NCBI GenBank assembly: GCA_949361645.1
Contig: OX442428.1
Location: 1,316,084 to 1,380,083, forward strand
Length of the DNA stretch: 64,000 bases
Reading direction: 5' to 3'
Origin: Spongilla lacustris
Taxonomy: Eukaryota; Porifera; Demospongiae; Spongillida; Spongillidae
Positions 35,034 through 49,400 of the stretch are shown one piece after another. Below the pieces are notes generated by a model. The model was not told where the DNA came from and ran no database searches. It saw only the letters and a program-made list of their open reading frames with translations. How positions within the stretch are numbered: position 1 is the stretch's first letter; every line of letters starts with the position of its first letter. The position numbers and the translations under genes are program-made.

Positions 35034-38000
35034 GTGTTTGTGTATTTATTTGTACGTGTGTGTACATGTACACAATGGGCAACAGTTCAGTTGTGGTTGG
35101 CTTGCTCTGGGGATATGGTGGGTGTCTTAAGAGCTGGGGGGTGGCTGCAGTGCAATGGCTTCTCCCCCCCCCCCCCCCCCCCCTGCACAACCATCGCACA
35201 ATGCTCACCTTGTTTTGTTGTTCCCGCGTCCCCCAGCTCCCCTCAGACACCTCAACTTCAAGCCCCCCCACCTCAACCCACCGAGGAAGACACCAGCAGT
35301 GCCAACCAGACGCAGTACAAGGGCGTCCATGGCCTGTACAACCCCTTGGCCTGGGAGAACATGCCCAAGTCCCTGAGAGACCAGTTTCCTCACTGGAAAG
35401 ACAACGCTTCAAGCGTTCCTGCAGCAGATGCCGGCGCAGGTTTGTTTATCATTGTGGGGATTGGTGGCTTCATTAAAATATGTAAATGATGTAGTCTGAA
35501 TATCTCTGTCTTGTTATTGAGCAAGAGAAATTGGCAATTTAATTAATTAATTTTTTGTGAGCTTGCACTTATATGTAGGATTTGTGCCATATCATGAAGT
35601 CATTAAAAGCATGGCCTGTGTTTTACGGGAGTACCAAGGATTGGATAGTTTTGCTCTTTTCTTTTTTTTTGCTATTGTAATAGAAGGCAAAGACAGTCAG
35701 TTTAATGTTTTATTCAAGTTACCAGACCATTTGCTTTAAGAGAACAAAAAAAGTACTGTCCTCATACCCAGACCCACCCGTCCAATACTTAGCCACCCAT
35801 CCAGTACTTAGCTTGATCCATCCTAGCTTCATCCACCCATTCAGTACTTAGCTTGATCCATCCTAGCTTCATCCACCCATCCAGTACTTAGCTTGATCCA
35901 TCCTAGCTTCATCCACCCATCCAGTACTTAGCTTGATCCATCCTAGCTTCATCCACCCATCCAGTACTTAGCTTGATCCACCCTAGCTTCATCCACCCAT
36001 CCAGTACTTAGCTTGATCCACCCTAGCTTCATCCACCCATCCAGTACTTAGCTTGATCCATCCTAGCTTCATCCACCCATCCAGTACTTAGCTTGATCAA
36101 TACTTCACTTGCAATTGCATATGGTGATCCTTACATTTTTGTGTACAAGGAGGAATTAAGCAGAGGAGAGAACAGTTCTAAGAGAATATGTGTCTCTGGT
36201 GCATGTACCTTCCTACCAGGTGTGTAATTGCTCCCTGAATAGAAGGGAGGAGGCAGTCATGCACTTGCACAAGTATCCCCACCCTCATAATGTGTGCGCA
36301 CATTGGCATGTGTGCACTCAACTACATCTGGTCCACGATATTCAGCACCGTATCACTTGCACACGCAAGTGAACATGATGCATGCAGATGGCATGCTGCC
36401 ACATCACATGTACATACATTACCATGTTGAGCACACACATCACATGTACATACATTACCATGTTGAGCACACACATCACATGTACACACATTAATGTTGA
36501 GCACACACATCACATGTACATACATTACCATGTTGAGCACACACATCACATGTACATACATTACCATGTTGAGCACACACATCACATGTACATACATTAC
36601 CATGTTGAGCACACACATCACATGTACACACATTACCATGTTGAGCACACACATCACATGTACACACATCACATGTACACACATCACATGTACACACATT
36701 ACCATGTTGAGCACACACATCACATGTACACACATTACCATGTTGAGCACACACATCACATGTACACACATTACCATGTTGAGCACACACATCACATGTA
36801 CACACATTACCATGTTGAGCACACACATCACATGTACATACATTACCATGTTGAGCACACACATCACATGTACACACATTACCATGTTGAGCACACACAT
36901 CACATGTACACACATTACCATGTTGAGCACACACATCACATGTACATACATTACCATGTTGAGCACACACATCACATGTACACACATTACCATGTTGAGC
37001 ACACACATCACATGTACACACATCACATGTACACACATTACCATGTTGAGCACACACATCACATGTACACACATTACCATGTTGAGCACACACATCACAT
37101 GTACACACATTAATGTTGAGCACACACATCACATGTACACACATTACCATGTTGAGCACACACATCACATGTACACACATTACCATGTTGAGCACACACA
37201 TCACATGTACGTACATTACCATGTTGAGCACACACATCACATGTACACACATTACCATGTTGAGCACACACATCACATGTACACACATTACCATGTTGAG
37301 CACACACATCACATGTACACACATTAATGTTGAGCACACAATCACATGTACACACATTACCATGTTGAGCACACACATCACATGTACACGTTGAGCACAC
37401 ACATCACATGTACACGTTGAGCACACACATCACATGTACATACATTACCATGTTGAGCACACACATCACATGTACATACATTACCATGTTGAGCACACAC
37501 ATCACACTTTTACCCACACCACACATCCACAATCCATGTCTCACTTTTTTGCGCCTGTTTGTTCATTGGGGGTGGAAAAAGAAGAGAATTAAAATATGTG
37601 CTGTATAAGTTGTAACACTTTCAACTATGACTTACATACACTCATACACTAGATAACTAGTTCGAATGGGAAGGGTAATGCGCAAGCAGCTTGTTGAGGA
37701 GTTTTGATGTTGTTATGATGTTGATATTTTCCACTGCTCCAGGGGAGGAGTCTGAACGCAAGTTCCAGTTCTCTTCCAACTTCAAGCAGCCAGAGAATAC
37801 TATCCCTTATGTGGTAAGTACTTGTGTGTGCATGTGTATGCGTTTGTGTGTGTTTGTAATTTATGTGAAGGGAGAAGAGAGGGTAGAAGATAAAGGAGGA
37901 GAGTGGGAAAAGGGAGTGAAGGGAGGAAGTGAGGTATAGAGGAGGGGTGAAGGAGGAGTAACCTGAGAGAAGGTACCTGTAGAATGGAGAGAGGAGAGAG

Positions 38001-41000
38001 TGGGAAGAGAGAAGATAGAGAGAGGAGGGAGGAGAGAGAGGACAGAAAGAAGTGGGAGTAAGGATACAGGAGAAAAGGGAAAGAGAGGGTAGAGCGTACG
38101 TATATCTCTGGGCATATGCAATGCAAGGAGCTGCATATTATATTACATCGCACACGATTCTTTGCACGTTTGTTGTTGCACAGGTGATGGAACACGACAC
38201 ATTCAACAGCATTGCTCTCAAGTTCGACACCACACCTAGCCAGTTAGCTCACCTAAACCGCAAGCAACTACATGTAGGAATGGTGACTCTTATCCCAGGA
38301 GAGGTTGGTCTGCTTTAAAAATAATAAAATAATGCCACACTTTCTCACCCCTACATCATTTTACTTATGTTACCCTGCTATGGCCTGAGCAGGAGGGTAT
38401 ATACCCTAATGGTGTTGAGAGGTAGATGGGGAGGGTATATACCCTAGTGATGTTGGGAGAGGGAGAGTATGTACCCTAGTGGTGTTGGGAGAGGGAGAGT
38501 ATGTACCCTAGTGGTGTTGGGAGAGGGAGAGTATGTACCCTAGTGGTGTTGGGAGAGGGAGAGTATGTACCCTAGTGGTGTTGGGAGAGGGAGAGTATGT
38601 ACCCTAGTGGTGTTGGGAGAGGGAGAGTATGTACCCTAGTGGTGTTGGGAGAGGGAGAGTATGTACCCTAGTGGTGTTGGGAGAGGGAGAGTATGTACCC
38701 TAGTGGTGTTGGGAGATAGATGGGAGAGTATGTACCCTAGTGGTGTTGGGAGATAGGTGGGAGAGTATGTACCTTAGTGGTGTTGGGAGATAGGTGGGAG
38801 AGTATGTACCCTAGTGGTGTTGGGAGGGGTATAACTTCAAGTGTAGTGATTGCAGAAACACCTTGACCATTCCTTGGGAAGCATATAGTGACATTTGAAG
38901 TGGAAATGTCTTGGACAAATCATGAAATGGAAGCAGTATGGTGGACCACATGGGCTAAGCTGTATGGTGGACCACATGTGCTAAGCTGTATGGTGGACCA
39001 CATGGGCTAAGCTATATGGTGGACCACATGTGCTAAGCTGTATGGTGGACCACATGTGCTAAGCTGTATGGTGGACCACATGTGCTAAGCAGTATGGTGG
39101 ACCACATGTGCTAAGCTGTATGGTGGACCACATGGGCTAAGCTGTATGGTGGACCACATGTGCTAAGCTGTATGGTGGACCACATGGGCTAAGCTGTATG
39201 GTGGACCACATGGGCTAAGCTGTATGGTGGACCACATGAGCTAAGCAGTATGGTGGCTAAGCTGTGGCTACATACATGTAGTTGGATGAGAACTTAACAT
39301 GGAAGCATAGAAGTGGTTTATTTCCTGTTGGACCACAGAGAAGCCAGTTTGGGGTTGGGATGGGGTGGAGAAGGGGTTGGGGGGAGGGTGGAGAAGGGGT
39401 TGGGAGGTGGAGGATGGAGAAGGGGTTGGTAGGGGAGAGTGGAGAAGGGGATGGGAGGGGAGGGTGGAGAAGGGGATGGGAGGGAGAGGGGAGGGTGGAG
39501 AAGGGGTTGGAGGGGAGGGTGGAGAAGGGAATGGGAGGGGGAGGGTGGAGAAGGGGTTGGGAGGGGGAGGGTGGGAAGGGGTTGGGAGGGTGGAGAAGGG
39601 GTTGGGGGGGGAGTGTGGAGAAGGGGTTGGGGGGGAGTGTGGAGAAGGGGTTGGGGGGGGAGTGTGGAGAAGGGGTTGGGGGGGAGTGTGGAGAAGGGGT
39701 TGGGGGGGGGGGGGGGGGGGCAATAACCACAATAGCCTGCTACTAAATTCTGGGCCTCCAATTTCATTTGTAGGCACTGCCTTAACGTCCTACTCGTGCT
39801 ATTGCCAGCTACTAATAGCCTCAAGCCCATAGTCTATTGCTGATCTGTACTAGCCCCATAGTGATCTGTGTACTAGCCCCATAGTGATCTGTACTAGCCC
39901 CATAGTCTAGTGCTAATCTGTACCTAGCAAAAAGGAACAGTACTATCACTAGTTGTGTACTACGGTAACTGCTAGCGGTTCCAATTAAAGAAGTGTCTCT
40001 CTCTTCCACCCCACCCACATCACTGATTGCAATTGGCCATGTGTCTTGTACTGTACCTTAAAATTCCTGTTAGCCAGCATATGTTCACACCTGCACCTGA
40101 CCACCTAACATTGCACCCTCATTGTACATAGGTATGGTGGTCCACCTGTAACTGTACAGTGTGCATATGTGCAGCAGAGCAGTACATTTCCCTGGGGTGT
40201 TGTGTTCTGATAACCCCAGTGTGTGCGAAGCTGTGTTGGCACTTGGTGAAGAGCATGTAAGCATGTTGTACAGCGTTGAGGCACTGGGTATATATAAATA
40301 GCTGTGAGGCCCCGTTGTAGTGTCTTCCTTTCGCTTGTGCACTTATGCGTTGCACTGAAAGTTCAAGACTTGTGTGCTTGTTGGCTTTAGCCTGCTTGCT
40401 GCAGTTAGGGTAGTGTTGGGCTGTTGCTATGACATCACCCAAGCAGGCTATTGAGCACCTGCTAAGATGGTCTGGTAGGGTGTTTGGACGGTCAAAGGTA
40501 AAGCAGTGTGACCCCTTCTCCCTCCTGATCTGCATGCGTGCATTTGTATATATGTGTGTAGTGTGTTTTTCCTACTGTGTTGATGTGTTTCCCACACGAA
40601 AAATGGAACTACATATGGGGATCTACTCCCCTCCCTTCCCCCTCCATCCCCTCCCCCTCCATCCCCTCCCCTACCCTCACAGTCTAGGACAAAGCCCCTA
40701 GCTGCTAGGAATCATTCATAAATCTGCTATTTATTATTTTTATTCACGTAGTTTTAAACTGATAATAAATTTTAACTGAAAATCCATTCTATTGCTGATG
40801 TAGCTACACTACAGAAGTACACAAGGTCACACAGGATTTGTGCATGGCTGCACTAAAATCACTTTAAAATTATCTGGACCTTCTAGTTGAGATTAATGTC
40901 ACTGATCTGCACAGTCAATATGAGACACTGCTGTTGCAACTGAAACCTCTTTCGGTACATCAGCATTGCTAAATGTAAGGGCATTCAGGATAAATAGGAT

Positions 41001-42393
41001 AAATAGTAGAATCATTTCACTATACAAGACACAATCTTTCATTCTTGGGGTCAAAAAAGCGAAGCCCTTTCCCACTCATGTTTTTTTTTGGGGGGGAGGG
41101 GGGGGGGGTGGGGGTGGGCAGTACTGGTTGGTTGAGCTGTTGCACCTGATCACTGTGGACTGTACGTGTAGCAACAAAGGAAGAAAGTTTCCTCCACGCA
41201 CAAACACAAACATACACTAACATACAGTTTGGGGGTATTTGGGGTATGTGGGTGCAGCTTGGGGGAGCTTGTGCTTGGTAAGGGTATGTGGGTACAGCTT
41301 GGGGGAGCTTGTGCTTGGTAAGGGTATGTGGGTACAGCTTAGGGGAGCTTGTGCTTGGTAAGGGTATGTGGGTACAGCTTGGGGGAGCTTGTGCTTGGTA
41401 AGGGTATGTGGGTACAGCTTGGGGGAGCTTATGCTTGGTAAGGGTATGTGGGTACAGCTTAGGGGAGCTTGTGCTTGGTAAGGGTATGTGGGTACAGCTT
41501 GGGGGAGCTTGTGCTTGGTAAGCTGCCTCTTAATAAAACACAAAAAAAGGGGGGGGGAGGGGTGACCCAATACACGAAAGCGATATATTTTCACCCTGTA
41601 TTAGTGTATATTTTATATGGTGTTTTATACACATATATATCTATACCGCACGCATCCCAATGGGGACCATTAATGGGGCCCGGAAGGACTATATAGCCCT
41701 GGGGCACGTGCCAGCTCGCCTAAGCTGTAACCCATACCCATACCCATACCCAGGCACAGGCACAGGCACAGTGTATGTGTGCATAGCTGCTTGCAGCCTG
41801 ATACTATCAGAACTGTCTGTAGATAACTGTACCCCCAAATCCCATGTATACCCCAGGCCTCTCTCATATCCATACACACACCTCTCTCCCATCCACACAC
41901 CCCCAACCCTCCACCTGCCCCCGTGCTTTCCTTTTCACTCCACCCTATTTTCCAAACACACGTCTGGCTTCCCCTCTCAGTGTTGACTTGTAGCAGTACG
42001 TTTCACTCCACCCCATTTTCCAAACACACGTCTGGCTTCCCCTCTCAGTGTTGACTTGTAGCAGTACGTGCTGCACTCTACATGTTTTTGTTTTTGTTGC
42101 AGGTACTGTATGTACCGGACTCACAGCGGGGGGAAGGAGACGATTCGTCCGATCTTTTTGCAGATGATGTGTCGCCCAAGTCAGCCCCTCCTGAGCTTAA
42201 GACGTTCCCGTTCCCCGACATGCAGAAGCTGGGTGGTGATGCAGCAGTCCCAGGGGGTGTACCTGGGACAACTGAAGGTGGTGAGGCTGCTGCTATGCAA
42301 GGAGATACAAGTGAGCTAGGTGGGGCATGAGGGAGGACCTGTGAGGCTTATGGGAGGGTGTGGTTGTGTGTGTGTGTGTGTGTGTGTGCGTGC

Positions 42394-42441
<48 letters not shown>

Positions 42442-43356
42442 TTACTCAAGGGTCTTTGTATGGGGTGATTGTAAATAGTTACCTACATCCATCTGCCTGT
42501 CCAGGGGAGGTAAGAAGCGCATCTCCCAACCTGTGCAGTTCAAATGACTTTGAAACGACCAGCATCCAATGTACCTACGTCACTGAAGATCAGGTGAGCT
42601 AGTAGAGTGGGTGTGGGAAGGGTTTGGAGAGGGTGTGAAAGTGGGGGGAGTGCATGAAAGGATGTGGGGGGAGGGGTCACAAGGTAATATATAAAAATCA
42701 AATGTATAGTTTCACAATTGACTGCTTTAATTAATAATAATAATAATAACAGAATGCTTAGCAGTACATGTTACATTGTACCCTGGTCTTCACTTGTCAT
42801 TTGTGGGTGCTGGTAAGGTGACACTCTTCACAGCATAAATGGCAGTGGCAAATAGCCTCTACTATTCATGGTGTTGTCAAATGTGCAGTCCATACACACG
42901 TGCAATATGTGTGATGTAGATATTGAGCCCCTAACCACCATGCTCACCCAACCCTCCATGTGCTTACGTACAAACACATAACATACACAATGCATACACG
43001 CACGCAACATATCCGCACATACCCGCATGCAACATATCCGCACATACACACATGCAACATATCCGCACACACCCGCGTGCAACATATTCGTACATACCCG
43101 CATGCAACATATCTGCACATACCCACATGCAACATATCTGCACATACACGTGTACACATACACACTCCTAGGGATGTATTCGAGGGACTCTCATCTTCAG
43201 CCCATCAGCAATCCATTTTAGGCCTGACCCTGCTGACCGACTGGTTCAAGAAAAGGGAGAGGACTCGTATGACATTCAGCTGCTCATACAAGACCTTGTG
43301 TTTGTGGGTCTCTCTGGAGATCCTCACTGTGCTGTAAATCAGCGTACAAGGTCGGT

Positions 43357-43425
<69 letters not shown>

Positions 43426-46400
43426 ATGTACGTGTACGTGTATGTGTACATGTACATGTATATGTGTTGAATGTGGGGCAGTATCTAGCAACATCTGGGT
43501 TAGAAAACTAAAGTTGTACTCAAGGCAGCGAAAATAAGTAGAGCACCAAATTGAATTGCACAGAGAATGTCAAGAGAAATTTGAAAGGAATATGTTGTAT
43601 AGTTTCGAATATATGTTGTCTTGGGTGACGTACAGATAAAATTATAACCCCAAAAGGGTGATTTTGCTGGACACTGTCCAATGTGCATTACATGTGCATG
43701 CATGTGGGTTGTGTGTGAGTACATATGTATTTGTGTGTGTGTCACCTGGCTGCTAGCTTGCACGTACGTTTGTCTCTGCAGTGCAAAAATAAAAATAAAA
43801 GTAACAGCGGATGGGTTTAGATCATGAACCCATTGTCTCCTTTTGTGTAGAAAACCAGCAGGCACTGCTCAGGCTACAGTCACCCAAGAGGAGAGGACCA
43901 TTCAGCCTCAGGCACTGTCTGATAACCCTCAAGATACAACAGCTGCAGCAGCCAAGATGGCCTCTTCAGTAGAACTTGGTACCAGTGGCAGCAGCAGTGG
44001 CTCAGGGCAAGGCCCCAAGGGAAGCTCCCCTGTGCACAGCGGCTCTCCCGTAAGGAGGGATGCTGTTCTGCCAGCTCAGGATAGTCCTTCACTCAGGAAG
44101 AAAGCAATCTCCCTTCAAGGGAAGGAGTCAGCCCAAACTGCTCAAGATGTCTCCCTTCAAGGGAAGGAGTCAGCCCAAGATGCCTCCCATCAAGCAAAGG
44201 AGTCAGCCCAGACTGCTCAAGATGTCTCCCTTCAAGGGAAGGAGTCAGCCCAGACTGCTCAAGAAGGGAAGGAGTCAGCCCAAACTGCTCAAGATGTCTC
44301 CCTTCAAGGGAAGGAGTCAGCCCAAACTGCACAAGATGTCTCCCTTCAAGGGAAGGAGTCAGCCCAAACTGCTCAAGATGCCTCCCTTCAGACAGCCCAG
44401 ATTGTGCCTGAAGATGGCTCCCCTCAAGGCAAAGAGTCAGCCCAGACTGCTCAAGGCAGCCCTTATCAAGTCACAGGGTGTGAACAAAAGCCTTCAGGTG
44501 ATGTCGCAAGTGTGAAGGGCAATGAACCAGTCCCCAGTGCAGCAGATAGAGGAGTGGAGGCTGGACCGTTACAGAAGGAAGAATGTGATTATGTTAACAG
44601 CAGTAGTGGTGCAGTGAGCACATTGCTGCACAAGGATAGTGTTGATGCAGCTGTGGAGGTGCCTTGTCCAACTACTCGTGCGACTGGTGCACCAGCATCA
44701 GCAAGCACATCATCCCCCACCAAGCCCTCCAGTGAGGGTGATGCTGCCGCTACGGGTACCGAGACAATCTCAACATCCAAGAAGGACACCTCTCCAACTC
44801 CAGACAGCGCCCGTGTCGATACCACCCCTGCAAGGCAGTCAACCCCTTCAGCCTCTGAAGTTGGCTTGTCCCCGCTGGAACAGGATGCCACTGCGTCAGA
44901 TTCTGTTTGTGCAAGCGTGGGGGAAGCCACTCCCAGCGCTTCAACTCCTGTAAAGCAATCCAGTGCACGGGCCCTCTCGGACAGCACTTCAGCACTTGAT
45001 CTGGACAAGACCATTTTAGCATCTGAAGACCCATTTGTAGGAGATGACGTGGAAGAGAGAACGTCAGCGCAGCACGTAACCGATATTTGCCAGGGAATCG
45101 AGGAGGGTGGCGTGTGTATGGACATTAATGCCACGGTGACTAGTACGGAGGTGGGGCCTGCACCGGGAGTCTCCCTCGAGAGGTCCGACAATGTGGGGAG
45201 CAAGGAGGTTGTCAGCGCAAACACCCCTTCCGACGGACCTGTGCCAGGCTGGGACGAGAGCCACGAAAAGTGTGCCTCACCCTCGGATGATGTCCGGTTC
45301 CTGAATGTGCGTGTCTCCAACAAGACTAACCAGAAGTACACCTACATGCCTGTCACCATCGGGTATTCCCTGCCACGTCACCTGCAGTACAGGAGGAGCT
45401 TCGTCAGGACTGGATTCTGCTTCGCTATTCCTGATTCCAGGTACATTTTATGTGCAGAAGAAGAGTTGGGAGGCAAGGGTGGTTGTTTAATGTTAGGGTT
45501 GCCATATTGGGGAGGGGGTGTATGTTAATATATTTGAAGGAAATGGGGATGGAGAAGCGTATGAACTAGGGGATTTATGTTCTAATCACACATCCTATCC
45601 TTTTGAGTGATCACCTAACGTTCAAAAGCTTGATCCTTGGTCCAGCGTGGCACCTCTCTCTGTATAGCATTATAGGTATAAGTTTACGAATCATGTGATT
45701 TGTACATGTAGTTCATACCCTAGTGTACCAGGGAACTACATGTATACAGTGTATCTAGTAGCATAGTTACATGTATTGTTATGTACATATACTTGTGTCA
45801 AGTTCTTTCACACTTTCTCCCTCTCCCTCCCCCCCACCCTCCTCACGTTTATGTTATCGTCCTGGATGTGATAGCATTGATGGTATCGTGGCCTCTGTTA
45901 TGCGCCACCACCCAAGTGCTCGCACGCCATCAAAGCAGTCGAGAGATAGTGCCACCATAATTAGCCTTGAGGAACCTGAGGTATGTAGGGTGGGAGGTGA
46001 AGTGGGTGGGGGCTGAGGTATGTAGGGTGGGAGGTGAAGTGGGTGGGGGCTGAGGTATGTAGGGTGGGAGGTGAAGTGGGTGGGGCCCAAGGTATGTAGT
46101 GTGGGAGCTGAAGGGGGTGGGGCCTGAGGTATGTAGTGTGGGAGGTGAAGTGGGTACATGGGAGTACGAAGGGGGCGGAGTCAAATTTTATTAATACACA
46201 TGTAGGTGACCTTACAATAACATTTTGACATAAGGCAAAATTATGTATTAAATGTAATCATTATTGTGTACGTATACGCGTACATTTTCATACGTATATA
46301 CGCGTACGCATATGTAATGAAATATGAATATGGGTTGATTAATCAACAAATTTTTAAGTCAAGTGTGTGATGATGATCTCGTTTTGGGAGGGGGTTGTTC

Positions 46401-49400
46401 AAACCCATTGATCCCCCTGCGTATGCCACCCATGGGGTGGGGCCTGAGGTATGTAGTGTGGACCTCAAATGGGTGTGGCCTGAGGTATGTAGTGTGGACC
46501 TCAAGTGGGTGTGGCCTGAGGTATGTAGTGTACTATATCAGGACACATTGGGGTACAATCCATACTTGTTTTTAAATTTTCAAGCGTCCCTACATCCAGT
46601 TACTTTTCACAGATTTTTGTTACTAGCTATCCTGGGGGTTAGCCCTCCAATACCCGATATACATGTACAAGTATTAGTATTGTTGTGTGCATGTATCAGC
46701 TTCCATCAGCTGTTCTCCCTGCTATCCAGGATTTGGTTATCAGCAATGAGCACTTTGAAAATGATTGGGAGGTTTGTATAGCAGTGTACACACCACACAA
46801 CCTGTATGCAGCCGTATAACACACCACACAGCCTGTATGATTGGGAGGTTTGTATAGCAGTGTACACACCACACAGCCTGTATGCAACCATATAACACAC
46901 AACACAGCCTGTATGCACATAAAAATTATAACATATATAACATTACATAGTGTACGCATATAACATACAGTGTACCCATTGCACAACCTACATGTATAAC
47001 ATACCACACAACCACATAACATACCACGTAGCACACATGCACAGACCATACATTTAAGTATGTAAATACAAATATATTTATGTTCATGTTTCAGATTTAC
47101 AGTTGGGGAAATGAAGAACGAGAACCAAGGTATTATTATTGCTTAGAAACTGGATGTTGTTATGGTGTGGGTTGATGGCAGGCTGTTATGATATAGGACT
47201 GTTGATGGCTTATGATATAGGACTGTTGATGGCTTATGATATAGGACTGTTGACGACTGTTATGATACAGGACTGTAGATGACTGTTATGATATAGGACT
47301 GTTGATGTCTTATATTTTGTGTTCATATACATGTGTATGTTCATGTAGGGCTGTTTTTGGTGAGGGCTGTTAGGTGTAGGTTGATAACCATGTTGGCATC
47401 TTCTTTGGATCCTTGCAGACATGTATTAATTCAAACTTGTGTATTTTGTTTTCTTCATTACTAACTGGAAGTGGGCGCAGTCATTGCCCTAATGCTACCC
47501 TTTTTGTGTATTACTTCTGTACAGCGATGTGGAGCTGGAACCTTTGCCATTCCTTCGTGAAAAAGCAGACTTATTGGATGAAAAACTGGTCCGACAGGTA
47601 TGACGTTTGTAGTCCATCCATCCCACCCTGATCTCCCTTTAGGCCCTGCTCGTTGCTCGGTAGTCTTGGTGTGTGGCCCGTGCATTCATGTTTCAAGGCA
47701 GAGAACCTATCTACTAACACTGTTGGTTGCTTTGTGGCGTAAGAGCCGTCTGATGAAGAATGCTTCTTTCCTCTCGTAACATTTATACACGTACATATAC
47801 ATGCACATGTACACACACACACACACACACGCACACACGCACACACGCACACACACATTATCATACATTGTATAGTTGGCCCGTGAACTGTTGCCAAAGG
47901 CCATCAGCTGTGACTGGATCCTGCTCTACAGCACATTCAAGCATGGGACCAGCCTGCAGACTTTGTACCGAAATGTCCGTGAGTACGATGAGGATTCCCC
48001 ACTGTTGCTTGTGGCAAGGGACGAATACCACAAGGTCAGTATATTGATTTACTAGCTATCAGCGTCTTGAAAATGTGTGCCTATACTGTGTAAGCACCAT
48101 AGCCATTGCTTGGTCAGGAGTTGGACACACATGGATGAGGGGAGGGGCAATGTACTCTCTGATTGGCTTGAACAGTAGATGCTCAGTACCTTTTGTTGTT
48201 TGTTTACTACTTGTTCTGTTTAAAATTAACTATTCTGTGCTGTACAAGTGTGAATTGCATAAGAAGTGCTCTTTCTGTTTGTACGTCTGTTGTGTGGCTT
48301 GCACTTTTTGGAATTTTATGCCATCACAATTGTGCACACTTTTGCACATGCACACTTTCGCACACTACCACATTTTACAGAAATTTGGAGTCATGTTGTC
48401 GTGTACAATGAGAATTAGCACTCACTTCCTGGGGACTGGGGAGTCATACCTCTTCTCAGTGGAAGAGTTTGGAAAGCTTCAAGTGTACACTTGGTCTGGA
48501 CTTAATGACTATTTTTTCCAAGGGAACAGTGACAGCATCGCATTTGGCAGTGACGAGTAAGTGGCTATCACCCACCCATATCTTTTTGTAGGACTTCTTT
48601 ACCTAATCTTTCTTCCCAAGTACCCATGTCCCTTGCCACGTGGTATGAAGCAAGGACTGTTCTTTTTTAAGCTGTCAAATACGTGGGGCTGTACATGTAT
48701 TGGCTAGAGCTGTACTTGTATGCTTTTTATTGTAATCTAATTGTGCGCATGATGGGTATGGGGTTTTGTTCCTTAAAAATTGGTATTGGATAACCAAATA
48801 TTAAGTGGTGTGCAATATACACCATTTTAGGAAGTTGATACTACAGAAATACTGTCTTGATCTGGTGGTGAAATTAAATTATTTGTTTTGCGTCCATAAT
48901 TAAGACAACAACAACTATTTTTTTAAATTTTTTAATATGTATAGTGAATATAATGCATAAGTAACCTGTACATAGGTGTACAGACCCCAAAGAAGTGGTC
49001 TGGCTGGTGGAGAGCAGGGGGAGGTTGGAGGGGGGGGGGGGGGGGGGCAGCCAGCTCCCTGCCCTCCCAGCTGAGGGGTCTGGAGCTCCACCCCAGAACC
49101 CAACACATTTCTATAGCAATTTTAGTTGGCCCAGATGATAGGAAAAGATAGAATAACCATACCAATAAATATACACCTTTCCTTTCTCAAGGTAGACCTC
49201 AGGGTGAAAAGTGGTCATGCCGTGGTCCAAAAACTTGACCCATTAAAACATACATGGGAATTAAAAGCAATGTCAATCTGCCAGATCTTGTACATGCAAT
49301 TTTATGCACATGAAACTTATCAGTAACTTCAACAGAAGCTGCATTTCCGACATGATATTCAACATTAATGCAGCTTGTCTGATTAAGCAATATTGACAAG

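Noticed and set aside
36322..37426. Open frames of 240-310 codons and a CRISPR-like look of regular 36-bp units
   Set aside because: Simple tandem repeat without unique spacers, inside an intron of an animal gene; frames are open only because 36 is divisible by 3.
39257..39832. Proline-rich and Gly/Trp-rich frames on both strands
   Set aside because: Artefacts of the GGGGTTGG-type minisatellite in an intron.
44060..45341. Alternative frames of 150 and 250 codons across TLDc exon 8
   Set aside because: Shadows of the coding repeat; the phase-consistent frame is the one joining exons 7 and 9.
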